Shown piece by piece: positions 18,431-27,999 of a stretch of DNA of 64,000 nucleotides (positions are counted from its first letter, which is position 1; each line of letters begins with the position of its first letter). Source of the DNA: Sphingomonas parapaucimobilis NBRC 15100. GTDB lineage: Bacteria > Pseudomonadota > Alphaproteobacteria > Sphingomonadales > Sphingomonadaceae. The stretch covers positions 62,001-126,000 of the forward strand of contig NZ_BBPI01000068.1 in assembly GCF_000787715.1 (NCBI RefSeq). The letters are read 5' to 3'. Made by a program: the position numbers and the translations under genes. The notes under the pieces were generated by a model. That model saw only the letters and a list, made by a program, of their open reading frames with translations. It did no database searches and was not told the DNA's origin.

Positions 18431-20548
18431 ATGCGGGGATGGCGTGGACTATTGGCGGGCACGATGCTGGCCGGACAGCTTGTGGCGGGGGCTGCCATGG
18501 CGCAGACCAGCGCGATGACCGAGAATGATCCCTATATCTGGCTGGAGGACAAGGACGGACCCAAGGCGCTTGCCTGGGTCGAGGCCGAGAATGCCAAGAC
18601 CCTGCCGCGCCTTCAGAACGACCCGCGCTATCAGACCTTTTATTCCGAAGCGCTCGCCATCGCCTCGGCCAAGGATCGCATTCCGATGCCGGGCCAGATC
18701 TATGGCCGGATCGTCAATTTCTGGCGCGATGCCGATCATCCGCAGGGGCTATGGCGCTGGACGACCGAGGCCGACTACGCCTCCGCCAACCCCAAATGGA
18801 CAACGCTGCTCGACCTCGACGCACTCAGCAAGGCGGAGGGCAAGAAATGGGTCTGGAAAGGCCTGTCCTGTCTCAGCCCCGAGGACCGGCTATGCCTGAT
18901 CGCCCTGTCGGAGGGCGGCGAGGACGCGATAGAATATCGCGAATTCGATCTCGAAACCGGGCAGTTCGTGCCGAACGGTTTTCGTCTCTCCACCTCGAAG
19001 CAGGGGGCGGCCTGGCTTGACAAGGATACGCTGCTGGTCAGTCGTGACTGGGGGCAGGGGACGCTCACCAAGTCGAGCTATCCCTTTGTCGTGAAAATGG
19101 TGAAGCGCGGAACACCGCTGGATCAGGCAACCGAGATTTTCCGTGGCGGGCCGACTGACGAACTGGGCACCTATGCCAGCGTCCTGACCGATGCAAAGGG
19201 CAACCGGGCCGTCGTGATCGAGCGGCGGCAGACCTTCTTCGGCGGCAGCAAGCTGTTCTGGACGCCCAAGGGCGGGGCCAAGCCGATCGCCATGCCCGCA
19301 CGTGCCTTTCCGGCCGGGCTGGTCGATGGCCGGGTGATCTTCCAGACGAGCGACGCCTGGGGCCAGCATCCGGCGGGATCGGTAGTCTGGGCGCCGCTGT
19401 CCGAACTGGAAGCGGGGCAAATTACGCCGCGCGCACTCTTCACGCCGACTGACCGTCAGGCGGTGGAGGGCGTTTCGACCACAAAGGATCGCGTGGTCGT
19501 CACCTATATCGACAATGTCCGGGGCCGGGCCAGCATCTTTGCTCCGACCGGCAGTGGCTGGACCGCCAGCGCCGTGCAGGTGCCCGACAATATGGCGGTC
19601 GATGTGGTCAGCACCAGCGACCGGTCGAATACCGTCTATCTGTCTACCTCGGGCTTCACGACGCCGACCGTGCTATCACGCTTCGACGCTGGCCGCCCGA
19701 CCGCGCCGCAGGTGCTGAAGACACTGCCCGCTCGCTTCGACGCGACCGGCACGACGGTCCATCAATATGAGGCGACCTCGACCGACGGCACCAAGATCCC
19801 CTATTTCGTGGTCCTGCCCAAGGGCGCGAAGCTCGACGGGACGACGCCGACGCTAATGACGGCCTATGGCGGCTTCGAGATTGCCCGGCTGCCCTATTAT
19901 CTCGGCTCGACCGGCAAGATCTGGACCGAGCGGGGCGGGGCGTTCGTGCTCGCCAATATCCGGGGAGGTGGCGAGTTCGGGCCGAAATGGCATGATGCAG
20001 GCCGCAAGACCAAGCGGCAGATCATCTATGACGATTTCGCCTCGGTGGCGAAGGACCTCTTCACGCGGCACATCACCAATCCGCAGAAGCTGGGCATCTA
20101 TGGCGGCTCGAACGGTGGCCTGCTGATGGGGGTCGAGCTGACCCAGCATCCCGAGCTTTGGAAGGCGGTGACGATCCAGGTCCCGCTGCTCGACATGGTC
20201 CGCTATCAGAAGATCGCGGCGGGTGATTCGTGGAAGGACGAATATGGCTCGATCGACGTGCCCGAAGAGGCTGCGTTCCTGCGCAAGATTTCGCCCTATG
20301 CCAATATCCGCAAGGGTGTAGCCTATCCTGAACCCTATATCTGGACCACCACCAAGGACGATCGGGTCGGGCCGCAGCATGCGCGCAAGTTTGCCGCCCG
20401 CCTTTCCGAATATGGCATACCCTATCTTTTTTACGAGGATACGGCCGGTGGCCACTCCGGGGATGCCGACATTGCGCAAGGTGCGCGACTGAGCGCGCAG
20501 CAGATGGTATATTTCGCCCAGAAGCTGATGGACGCTCCCAGGCGATAG
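18431..20548 (+). CDS. Secreted prolyl oligopeptidase family peptidase (S9A)
   Basis: A 705-residue serine peptidase cleaving short peptides after proline. A signal peptide ends at AMAQT (about residue 24), so it is periplasmic. The N-terminal beta-propeller spans about residues 30-430 and the alpha/beta-hydrolase domain follows. Triad: S560 in GGSNGG, an Asp in KDDRVG (643/644) and H675 in GGHSGD. Upstream (18,212-18,430) there is no gene, only a TGACGTCA palindrome at 18,386 whose meaning is unclear. Confidence 0.92.
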   Translation: MRGWRGLLAGTMLAGQLVAGAAMAQTSAMTENDPYIWLEDKDGPKALAWVEAENAKTLPRLQNDPRYQTFYSEALAIASAKDRIPMPGQIYGRIVNFWRDADHPQGLWRWTTEADYASANPKWTTLLDLDALSKAEGKKWVWKGLSCLSPEDRLCLIALSEGGEDAIEYREFDLETGQFVPNGFRLSTSKQGAAWLDKDTLLVSRDWGQGTLTKSSYPFVVKMVKRGTPLDQATEIFRGGPTDELGTYASVLTDAKGNRAVVIERRQTFFGGSKLFWTPKGGAKPIAMPARAFPAGLVDGRVIFQTSDAWGQHPAGSVVWAPLSELEAGQITPRALFTPTDRQAVEGVSTTKDRVVVTYIDNVRGRASIFAPTGSGWTASAVQVPDNMAVDVVSTSDRSNTVYLSTSGFTTPTVLSRFDAGRPTAPQVLKTLPARFDATGTTVHQYEATSTDGTKIPYFVVLPKGAKLDGTTPTLMTAYGGFEIARLPYYLGSTGKIWTERGGAFVLANIRGGGEFGPKWHDAGRKTKRQIIYDDFASVAKDLFTRHITNPQKLGIYGGSNGGLLMGVELTQHPELWKAVTIQVPLLDMVRYQKIAAGDSWKDEYGSIDVPEEAAFLRKISPYANIRKGVAYPEPYIWTTTKDDRVGPQHARKFAARLSEYGIPYLFYEDTAGGHSGDADIAQGARLSAQQMVYFAQKLMDAPRR

Positions 20549-20555
20549 ACGGAGG

Positions 20556-20583
20556 GGCCGGGCGTATCGCACGCCCGGCCTTT
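20556..20583 (+). terminator. Intrinsic terminator of the S9A gene
   Basis: A 9-bp stem GGCCGGGCG/CGCCCGGCC with a 7-nt loop, followed by TTTCC, 8 nt after the stop. Confidence 0.8.
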
Positions 20584-20654
20584 CCATGGCCCTATGCGGC
20601 AATTATGCTCTTGCTGCACCGCGACAGGATCGGCAAATGCAGGAGATGACCGAT

Positions 20655-20996
20655 ATGACGACGACCGAGCGCCGTCCGGCTGAACCGGCGGCAGGCGCTC
20701 CCGCCATCATCTTCGAAGCGATCGTCAAGATGCAGGCGGTGTCCGCCATGTACAATCGCGGGGAAGTGGTGCTGGCGCCCCATGTAATCTTCACCCGGCA
20801 CGACGAACTTTACGTCGATGCGACGACGATCGAGCGGGACGGCAAGCCGCCGCGCGAGGAAAAGATGGGCACGTTCAAGCTCGCCGGGCTTGGCGCGCTG
20901 CGCCTCACGCCCCGGCGGTTCGCCGCCAGCGCCCTGTTCGAGCGCGATGCCGAGAAATATCAGGGTGCTGCCCTGATGATGGTCGAGCCAGGCTGA
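20655..20996 (+). CDS. Hypothetical protein
   Basis: A 113-residue protein I do not recognise. It has a predicted beta-rich core (APHVIFTRHDELYVDATTIERDG, then LGALRLTPRRFAAS) and no membrane segment. Three in-frame ATGs (20637, 20646, 20655) are possible; AGGAG 9 nt before 20655 favours the shortest, while AGGA 7 nt before 20637 supports the longest. It stands alone between two terminators. Confidence 0.6.
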   Translation: MTTTERRPAEPAAGAPAIIFEAIVKMQAVSAMYNRGEVVLAPHVIFTRHDELYVDATTIERDGKPPREEKMGTFKLAGLGALRLTPRRFAASALFERDAEKYQGAALMMVEPG

Positions 20997-21006
20997 TCCC
21001 GGAAGG

Positions 21007-21044
21007 GTCAGGCACCGTGCTGGCGATGAAGCGCGGTGCCTGAC
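21007..21044. terminator. Hairpin between convergent genes
   Basis: An 11-bp perfect stem (21007-21017 with 21034-21044) extendable by three pairs, with no T-run. It lies between the convergent stops at 20996 and 21052 and probably acts as a bidirectional terminator. Confidence 0.5.
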
Positions 21045-21051
21045 ATGCGCC

Positions 21052-21612
21052 TCAGCGGCAGCGGACCTGGTTCTGCTCGATCGAGCGACCGGCCAAGGCA
21101 CCGCCAGCCGCACCGAGCAGCGTCGCGATCGTACTGCTGCGCCCACCGACCAGATTGCCCAGGACGCCGCCTGCCGCGCCGCCGATGATCAGGCCGGTCG
21201 TGCCGTCTGAGCGACGGCAATAATAGCGGCCATCGGTTCCCGCATAGACGCGATCCTGCGGTTGCAGCACCCGCTCGCGATATTGCGAGCCATCGCGATA
21301 GTCGCCGACTGGATCGTAATAAGGTTCGGCATTGCGGTCATAGCCATCGGCCGGAACCGGCGGTGCGACCCGATAGCCACCGGGGCCAGGTGGTGGCGGG
21401 GCCGGGCGATAGCCGCCATCGTCATAGCCGCCCTGGTTCCGCTCGGACTGGTACAGGTCCACCTCCTGACGATAGATCTGATATTCCCGATCAAAACGTG
21501 CCTGCGCCGCCCGGAACCGCGCATCCTGCGCGGCGGTCTGTGCCGTCGCCGGGATGGCCGTTGCGGTAACGGCGGTGGTGATCGCCAAAATGGCCAGACG
21601 ACGAAAGCCCAT
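21052..21612 (-). CDS. Exported glycine-zipper protein
   Basis: A 186-residue exported protein. A signal peptide ends at PATAQT (about residue 25), followed by a coiled segment, a Pro/Gly/Tyr-rich linker (GGYRPAPPPPGPGGYR) and a C-terminal glycine-zipper 2TM-like segment (GLIIGGAAGGVLGNLVGG, then GAAGGALAGRSIEQ). Such outer-membrane or periplasmic proteins are common in sphingomonads (PF05433-like). The role is unknown. Confidence 0.7.
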   Translation of the reverse strand: MGFRRLAILAITTAVTATAIPATAQTAAQDARFRAAQARFDREYQIYRQEVDLYQSERNQGGYDDGGYRPAPPPPGPGGYRVAPPVPADGYDRNAEPYYDPVGDYRDGSQYRERVLQPQDRVYAGTDGRYYCRRSDGTTGLIIGGAAGGVLGNLVGGRSSTIATLLGAAGGALAGRSIEQNQVRCR

Positions 21613-21835
21613 CTTTCCTATCCCTCCATACCCCGACAGTCGGGGAAGGCGACCGATACGGTCCCGAAAGAATATGGTTCCTGAACGGCGGTCCAAGTCG
21701 GATCGAAATCCGTTCCTTCCCTGCAAGGGGAGGGGTATAGCAGGTTGTAGGTTAGCCCGATCTCTCCAACGGGACACCCCTTCGTCAGGATTTCGGCCTG
21801 CCACCTTCGCTGCGAGGAGAGGAAGGTGGAAGCTT

Positions 21836-24127
21836 TCACCCCTTGGTGACGAAACTGTCCATTACCCGCTTGCGTCCGGCCTGCTCGAAATCGATTTCCA
21901 GCTTGTTACCCTCGATCGCCGCGATCGCGCCATAACCGAACTTCTGGTGGAATACGCGCTCTCCGACATTCAGGTCGTCGCGCCCCTTCTGACCCAGTCC
22001 GACGGAGGGCGAACGCGATTCGACGATCCGAGCGGGACGGGCGGGGGCCGCATTCTGCCCCGTCGCCGCCCGTTGCCAGCCCGGCCCGCGCCCGGTGCCG
22101 CGCCCGACATTGGCGAACGGATCGGCATGTTCGGACCAGTTGGCCCGCCACAGGCTTTCACCGCCGGTCATGCTCGTCTCGCTCTCGATATGCTCGGGCG
22201 GCAATTCACCGACGAAGCGGCTCGGCAGGCTGGACGTCCACTGCCCATAGATGCGGCGGTTGGCCGCATGGAGGATCACCGCCTTGCGCCGTGCGCGGGT
22301 GATCGCGACATAGGCGAGCCGCCGTTCCTCCTCCAGGCTGCGCGTGCCGCCCTCGTCGATCGCACGCTGCGACGGAAACAGGCCTTCTTCCCAGCCCGCC
22401 AGGAACACCGTATCGAACTCCAGCCCCTTGGCGGCATGGATCGTCATGATCGTCACCTCGGGCTCACGCTGGTCGCCATCGCGGTCCATGACCAGCGAGA
22501 CATGCTCCAGGAACGCGCCGAGCGACTCGTAATCCTCCATCGCGCGGACGAGTTCGGACAGGTTCTCCAGCCGCCCGGCCGCCTCGGCTGATTTCTCGTT
22601 CTGGTACATGGCCGTATAGCCGCTCTCGTCCAGCAACTGCCGCGCCAGCTCCGGATGCGCCAGGTCTCGCGCCATGTCGCGCCAACGGGCGATGTCGCCG
22701 ATCAGATTGCCCAGGCTCCGCCGGGCCTGCGGGGTCAGTTCATCGGTGTCGAGGATACGTGCCGAGGCGATCGTCAGCGGCAGTCCTTCAGCCCGCGCCA
22801 GTTGATGGATCTTGGCCAGCGCCTTGTCACCCAGCCCGCGCTTGGGAACATTGACGATCCGCTCGAATGCCAGATCGTCCGATGGCTGGTTGACGATGCG
22901 CAGGTAAGCGAGCGCATCGCGGATTTCGGCCCGCTCATAGAAGCGGAAGCCGCCGACGATCCGATAGGGCAGGCCGATCGCGATGAAGCGATCCTCGAAT
23001 TCGCGGGTCTGGTGCGAGGCGCGGACGAGAATGGCGATATTGTCATAGGACGTACCCGACCGTCGCGCGGCTTCGATCTCCTCGCCGACCCGCCGTGCTT
23101 CCTCCGGGCCGTCCCAGACCCCCAGCACCTGAACCTTCTCGCCGACGTCCAGTTCGGTCCACAACGTCTTGCCGAGCCGCCCGCCATTGTTGGCGATCAC
23201 GCCCGACGCGGCGCCCAGGATATGCGGGGTCGAGCGGTAATTCTGTTCCAGCCGGATGACCTTGGCACCAGGAAAATCCCGTTCGAAGCGCAGGATATTC
23301 TCTACCTGCGCGCCACGCCAGGAATAGATGGACTGGTCGTCGTCACCGACACAGGCGATATTCTTGCGCGCCTGGGCGAGCAGCCGCAGCCAGAGGTACT
23401 GGACGCTGTTGGTATCCTGATACTCGTCCACCATGATATAGCGAAAACGCTGCTGATACTGGTCCAGCACGTCGCGGTGCGTCTTCAGGATGGTCAGCAT
23501 GTGGAGCAGCAAGTCGCCGAAGTCACAGGCGTTCACGCTGCGCAGCCGGTCCTGATATTGGCGATACAGCTCGGCGCCCTGGCCATTGGAGTAACGCTCG
23601 GCCTCGCCCGCGTCGATATCGCCGGGGACCAGGCCTTTGTTCTTCCACTCGTCGATCAGGCCACCCAAAGCGCGCGCCGGAAAGCGCTTCTCATCAATGT
23701 CCGCTGCGACGATAAGCTGCTTGAGCAGCCGTAGCTGATCGTCGGTGTCGAGGATGGTGAAATTGGACTGTAGCCCGACCAGTTCGGCATGGCGACGCAG
23801 CATCTTGGCGCCGATCGCGTGGAAGGTGCCCAGCCATGGCATCCCCTCCACCGCATCGCCGACCAGCCGCCCGACGCGCTCGCGCATTTCGCGCGCAGCC
23901 TTGTTGGTGAAGGTGACCGACAGGATCTCCGACGGCCAGGCCTTGCGCGTGTAGAGAAGGTGCGCCAGCCGTGCGGTCAGCGCCGCCGTCTTGCCCGTTC
24001 CTGCGCCCGCCAGCACCAGTACCGGCCCATCGGTGGTCAACACCGCCTCACGCTGCGCGGGATTCAACGTCCGAAGATAGGGATAGTCGGCCAGCGAAGC
24101 GGCGGGATCGGTGGGAGGCACGGTCAT
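21836..24127 (-). CDS. UvrD/PcrA-type ATP-dependent DNA helicase
   Basis: A 763-residue superfamily 1A 3'-5' helicase for repair and for clearing replication obstacles. Motifs in order: Q-motif LNPAQREAV, Walker A AGAGTGKTAAL (41-50), Walker B VDEYQDTN, motif III GDDDQSIYSWRGA, motif IV LEQNYRS, motif V TIHAAKGLEFD and motif VI YVAITRARR. The C-terminal 100 residues hold the PcrA/UvrD-type tail (VGERVFHQKFGYGAI) that contacts RNA polymerase in relatives. Confidence 0.95.
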   Translation of the reverse strand: MTVPPTDPAASLADYPYLRTLNPAQREAVLTTDGPVLVLAGAGTGKTAALTARLAHLLYTRKAWPSEILSVTFTNKAAREMRERVGRLVGDAVEGMPWLGTFHAIGAKMLRRHAELVGLQSNFTILDTDDQLRLLKQLIVAADIDEKRFPARALGGLIDEWKNKGLVPGDIDAGEAERYSNGQGAELYRQYQDRLRSVNACDFGDLLLHMLTILKTHRDVLDQYQQRFRYIMVDEYQDTNSVQYLWLRLLAQARKNIACVGDDDQSIYSWRGAQVENILRFERDFPGAKVIRLEQNYRSTPHILGAASGVIANNGGRLGKTLWTELDVGEKVQVLGVWDGPEEARRVGEEIEAARRSGTSYDNIAILVRASHQTREFEDRFIAIGLPYRIVGGFRFYERAEIRDALAYLRIVNQPSDDLAFERIVNVPKRGLGDKALAKIHQLARAEGLPLTIASARILDTDELTPQARRSLGNLIGDIARWRDMARDLAHPELARQLLDESGYTAMYQNEKSAEAAGRLENLSELVRAMEDYESLGAFLEHVSLVMDRDGDQREPEVTIMTIHAAKGLEFDTVFLAGWEEGLFPSQRAIDEGGTRSLEEERRLAYVAITRARRKAVILHAANRRIYGQWTSSLPSRFVGELPPEHIESETSMTGGESLWRANWSEHADPFANVGRGTGRGPGWQRAATGQNAAPARPARIVESRSPSVGLGQKGRDDLNVGERVFHQKFGYGAIAAIEGNKLEIDFEQAGRKRVMDSFVTKG

Positions 24128-24468
24128 CGCGAACAGTTAGGGAACGTTTGCGGCGGGGGCAACCACCCGTGATTTCGGCTTGGCCCTGTTTCATCGCGGG
24201 ATGCGTCATCGTGCCGTCTTTTGTGCCACGCGAAAGCGACACGTCCGTCATACCGATCTCGATCTACGCCGCAATGCCGACATCACACGCTGCCGTCGGG
24301 AGATGATGATGGACGCAGCGACGAGAAGGTCGCGGCGTTGCCAACCGCTGCCCCGGTCGCGCTGGCCAGCAAGGACTAAAAGCGTGAACGGCACTCGACC
24401 GGGCGGCTCGATCCACCGCCCGGTCGCGTTCCGATGGGAGACAGCGTGGCCCCGAAGAGACCGGGCCG
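24128..24468. other. Intergenic region without a convincing gene
   Basis: About 340 bases between the divergent helicase and phosphate transporter genes. Open frames here lack ribosome sites and family resemblance. I see no tRNA, clear hairpin or repeat; the only recognisable element is the Pho-box-like sequence at its right edge. Confidence 0.6.
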
Positions 24469-24486
24469 CCGTCATGAAAATGTCAC
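24469..24486 (+). promoter_or_regulatory. Pho-box-like PhoB site
   Basis: CCGTCAT-GAAA-ATGTCAC: two 7-bp direct repeats with a 4-bp spacer, matching the PhoB consensus CTGTCAT-N4-CTGTCAT at 11 of 14 repeat positions. It directly precedes a phosphate transporter gene, which strongly supports the reading. Confidence 0.6.
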
Positions 24487-24510
24487 CGGAAAGGCGCAAC
24501 GCGATTGGCC

Positions 24511-26151
24511 ATGACATCCTATGCGCTCGCCGGTGGCCAATCCGAATCCCGCGTTTGCGGGCCGCGCCTCGATGCCGGGCTCCATCCGATGGGCCGCTGG
24601 GTGTTTACGGCCCTGCTGGTCGGTGGCCTTGCCTATGCCGGCTATAGCATTGCGGTCGACACCGCCCGCGTTGGTGAGCCGATGGCGATGGGCGTGTTCG
24701 CTTTTCTGGGGCTGGCGCTGCTGATCGCGCTGGGCTTCGAATTCGTGAACGGCTTCCACGATACCGCGAATGCCGTCGCGACCGTCATCTACACCCATTC
24801 GATGCCCGCGCCGCTGGCCGTTGTCTGGTCCGGTTTCTTCAATTTTCTGGGCGTTCTAAGCTCCACCGGGGCCGTCGCCTATTCGATCATCACGCTGTTG
24901 CCCATCGACCTGATGCTGCATGTCGGCTCGGCCGGCGGGTTCGCGATGATCTTCGCGCTGCTGCTGGCAGCCGTCCTCTGGAACCTGGCGACCTGGGCCG
25001 TCGGGCTGCCCAATTCGTCGAGCCATGCATTGATCGGCTCGATCCTGGGCGTGGGGCTCGCCAATCAGCTGCTGTCCAGCATTCCCGGCACGTCCGGCGT
25101 CGATATGGCGCAGGTTTGGAAGGTCTTGTCCGCGCTGCTGTTCAGCCCGCTGATCGGGTTTGCCGGTGCGCTGATGCTGCTGCTCGTCATGAAGCGCTTC
25201 CTGCGCGACAAGCGACTTTACCGCGAGCCGGAGGGCGACACGCCGCCGCCACGCGGCATCCGTGCGCTCCTGATCTTTACCTGCACGGCGGTCAGCTTCG
25301 CGCACGGCGGCAATGACGGACAGAAGGGCATGGGGCTGATCATGCTGATCCTGATCGGTTGCGCGCCGACCGCCTATGCACTGAACCGCACGCTGCCCGA
25401 GAGCGCCATGCCCGCCTTCGTACGCAGCGCCCAGGTCGCCGCGACCGCCTATGCCGCGCACGGTGAACAGGGCACCATTTCGGTCGATCAGGCGCGCGCA
25501 GACGTCGTCGACGGCGTCCGGAAAAAGGCGATCGATACGCCCAAGGTCTATGCGGGCCTGTCCGAACTGTCCCGCGACATTGGCGAGCGGATCGGCAATT
25601 ATGGCACGTTCAGCCGCGTTCCCGCCGCCGTCGTGCCCAATCTGCGCAACGACATGTATCTGGTCCTCGACACCACCCGCATGGTGACGAAGAGCGAGAC
25701 GGCCAAGCAGCGCTTCACCGCCGCCGAGATCGAGTCGCTGAACAGCTATGCCGGGTCGCTGGAGCGGGGCACCCGCTATATCCCGCTATGGGTGAAGGTC
25801 ACGGTCGCCCTGGCGCTGGGCCTGGGCACGATGGTCGGCTGGCGACGCATCGTCGTGACGGTCGGCGAGCGCATCGGCAAGACGCACCTGACCTATGGCA
25901 TGGGTGCCGCGGCCGAGCTGATGACGGCCGCCACGATCTTCGGTGCGGAATATATCGGCCGTCCGGTGTCGACCACCCATATCCTGACCTCCGGCGTTGC
26001 CGGGGCGTCCGTTGCCAATGGGGCGGGCCTTCAGTTCCGGACGATCCGCAACATGCTGCTCGCCTGGGTCCTGACGCTGCCGGCCGCGATGCTGCTGTCG
26101 GGCACCCTCTATTGGCTGCTGCTGCAACTAGCGCGCGTGCTGGCGGGATAA
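24511..26151 (+). CDS. Inorganic phosphate transporter, PiT family
   Basis: A 546-residue membrane phosphate:cation symporter of the long bacterial type. Both family signatures are present, GFEFVNGFHDTANAVATVIYT near residue 75 and GLPNSSSHALIGSILG near residue 165, and the half-repeat recurs at the C-terminus (RPVSTTHILTSGVAGAS). A roughly 100-residue soluble insert lies between helices (about 285-425). The start is uncertain: ATG 24511, TTG 24505, or ATG 24589 just before the first helix. The Pho-box-like site only 24 nt before 24511 would fit the downstream start better. Confidence 0.9.
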   Translation: MTSYALAGGQSESRVCGPRLDAGLHPMGRWVFTALLVGGLAYAGYSIAVDTARVGEPMAMGVFAFLGLALLIALGFEFVNGFHDTANAVATVIYTHSMPAPLAVVWSGFFNFLGVLSSTGAVAYSIITLLPIDLMLHVGSAGGFAMIFALLLAAVLWNLATWAVGLPNSSSHALIGSILGVGLANQLLSSIPGTSGVDMAQVWKVLSALLFSPLIGFAGALMLLLVMKRFLRDKRLYREPEGDTPPPRGIRALLIFTCTAVSFAHGGNDGQKGMGLIMLILIGCAPTAYALNRTLPESAMPAFVRSAQVAATAYAAHGEQGTISVDQARADVVDGVRKKAIDTPKVYAGLSELSRDIGERIGNYGTFSRVPAAVVPNLRNDMYLVLDTTRMVTKSETAKQRFTAAEIESLNSYAGSLERGTRYIPLWVKVTVALALGLGTMVGWRRIVVTVGERIGKTHLTYGMGAAAELMTAATIFGAEYIGRPVSTTHILTSGVAGASVANGAGLQFRTIRNMLLAWVLTLPAAMLLSGTLYWLLLQLARVLAG

Positions 26152-26197
26152 GCGGATAAGGCTTTACGCCGGGCGTCCGCTTCTGCACGAGCGAGGC

Positions 26198-27472
26198 ATG
26201 ACCCATGCCTCGCCTCCGTCGCACCGCCATATCCTGCTGGCCAGCCTGACCGGCACGGCTGTAGAGTTCTACGATTTCTATATCTATGCCACGGCGGCGG
26301 CTTTGGTGTTCGGGCCGCTATTCTTTCCGGCTTCCTCGGCGACGGCGCAGTTGCTGTTGTCCTATGCCAGCTTCGGCCTCGCCTTTGTGGCCCGACCGGT
26401 GGGTGCCATCGCCTTCGGCCATTTCGGCGACCGGGTGGGGCGGAAATCGACCCTGGTGGTCAGCCTGATGCTGATGGGCGGATCGACCGTCGCCATCGCC
26501 TTCCTGCCGACCTATGCGCAGGCCGGATGGATCGCGCCGCTGCTGCTGTGCATCGCGCGACTGGGGCAGGGGCTTGGGCTTGGCGGCGAATGGGGCGGAG
26601 CCGCCTTGCTCGCCGTGGAAAATGCCCCGCCGGGCAAGCGCAACACCTGGGGCATGTTCCCGCCGCTCGGCGCGCCGGTCGGCTTCATTCTGGCCAACGG
26701 CTTTTTCCTGATCCTTGGCCTGATCCTGACCGACGAACAATTCCGCGCCTGGGGCTGGCGCCTGCCGTTCCTGGCGAGCGCGGTATTGGTGCTGCTGGGC
26801 CTGTGGGTCCGCCTGCGCCTGACCGAGACGCTCGATTTTGCCGAAGCCAAGAAGGCCGAGGCGTTGCCACGCGTGCCGATCGCGACGCTGCTCCAGGGGC
26901 ATGGCCGCGCGCTGCTGGCCGGGACGGGCGGGGTGGTGGCCTGTTTCGCGATCTTCTACCTCGCAACCGCCTTTGCGCTCGGGCATGGAACGACAGTGCT
27001 CGGTTACCCGCGCGAGGCGTTTTTGGGCATCCAGCTGGTTGCGATCCTGTTCCTGGCGCTCGGCGTCGTCGTCGCCAGCGTAATGGCCGACCGGCATGGT
27101 GCGCCCTTCATGCTGCGGCTGGGCTTTGCGGGCTGCGTCTTGGTCGGGATCGCGATGGGGCCGATGCTGGGATCGGGGTCGCTCGCGATCGTCTTCGTAT
27201 GGCTGGCGGCGGCGCTGTTCGTCATGGGCTTTGCATACGGCCCGCTCGGCGGCTGGCTACCCGCGCTGTTTCCGGCCGGGGTGCGCTATACCGGCGTGTC
27301 GATGACGTTCAACCTGGGCGGGATCATCGGCGGCGCCCTCGCCCCGATCGCGGCGCAGGCGTTGACCGAGCGCGGCGGGCTGAACTTCGTCGGCGGCTAT
27401 CTGGTCGCCGCCGGTCTGCTCAGCCTCGCCGGGCTCGCCCTGATGCGCGGGCGCGGTGCCTATCAGGCCTGA
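26198..27472 (+). CDS. MFS transporter, metabolite:H+ symporter (MHS) type
   Basis: A 424-residue, 12-helix permease. Family signatures are GTAVEFYDFYIYATAAALVF near residue 14, ARPVGAIAFGHFGDRVGRK near residue 65 and LGGEWGGAALLAVENAP near residue 128. Related to ShiA, ProP and the protein at 3,593 here. Substrate unknown. Its last 10 bases overlap the convergent rsmD stop. Confidence 0.88.
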   Translation: MTHASPPSHRHILLASLTGTAVEFYDFYIYATAAALVFGPLFFPASSATAQLLLSYASFGLAFVARPVGAIAFGHFGDRVGRKSTLVVSLMLMGGSTVAIAFLPTYAQAGWIAPLLLCIARLGQGLGLGGEWGGAALLAVENAPPGKRNTWGMFPPLGAPVGFILANGFFLILGLILTDEQFRAWGWRLPFLASAVLVLLGLWVRLRLTETLDFAEAKKAEALPRVPIATLLQGHGRALLAGTGGVVACFAIFYLATAFALGHGTTVLGYPREAFLGIQLVAILFLALGVVVASVMADRHGAPFMLRLGFAGCVLVGIAMGPMLGSGSLAIVFVWLAAALFVMGFAYGPLGGWLPALFPAGVRYTGVSMTFNLGGIIGGALAPIAAQALTERGGLNFVGGYLVAAGLLSLAGLALMRGRGAYQA

Positions 27473-27999
27473 CGGAGCAGGGTCAGCCGCGCCTTGCCGT
27501 GAACGCGCGAGGCGTCGACGGTGAAGCCCGCAATCTCGACGTCTTCCTGCTTGGCCGTCTCGATGCTGACCCAGGTGCCGGCACCCACCCAGCCGAGCCG
27601 GGCCAGCTTGTCGAGCGCGACGCTGCCCGCACCCGTCGCATAGGGCGGATCCATCAGGATCAGATCGAGCGGCGCGCGCGCAGGCCCCAACGCCATCACC
27701 GACGAGGCGCGGACATCGCCCTTGGCCTCCAGTCTGGCGAGATTGGCCCGCAGCGCGTCTAGTGCAGCGCGGTCCTGCTCGACGAACAGACAGGACGCCG
27801 CCCCGCGCGACAGCGCCTCGATTCCCAGCGCACCCGATCCGGCGAAGAAATCGCCGACCGCCAGCCCCTCGAAATCGCCCAGCCGGGCCGTCAGCATCGA
27901 GAACAAGGCCTCGCGCGTCCGGTCGGCTGTGGGGCGGGTCACGTCACCCTTGGGCGCGACAAGCGGGCGTCCGCGCCATTGTCCGGCGATCACGCGCAT
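27463..27999 (-). CDS. rsmD: 16S rRNA (guanine(966)-N(2))-methyltransferase RsmD
   Basis: A 178-residue SAM-dependent enzyme modifying G966 of 16S rRNA in the 30S subunit. The SAM motif VGDFFAGSGALGIEALSRG lies at 48-66 and the catalytic DPPY at 117-120. The N-terminal MRVIAGQWRGRPL is typical of the family. Its ATG overlaps the rluB stop by one base (TGATG), so the two rRNA-modification genes are co-transcribed. Confidence 0.95.
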   Translation of the reverse strand: MRVIAGQWRGRPLVAPKGDVTRPTADRTREALFSMLTARLGDFEGLAVGDFFAGSGALGIEALSRGAASCLFVEQDRAALDALRANLARLEAKGDVRASSVMALGPARAPLDLILMDPPYATGAGSVALDKLARLGWVGAGTWVSIETAKQEDVEIAGFTVDASRVHGKARLTLLRQA

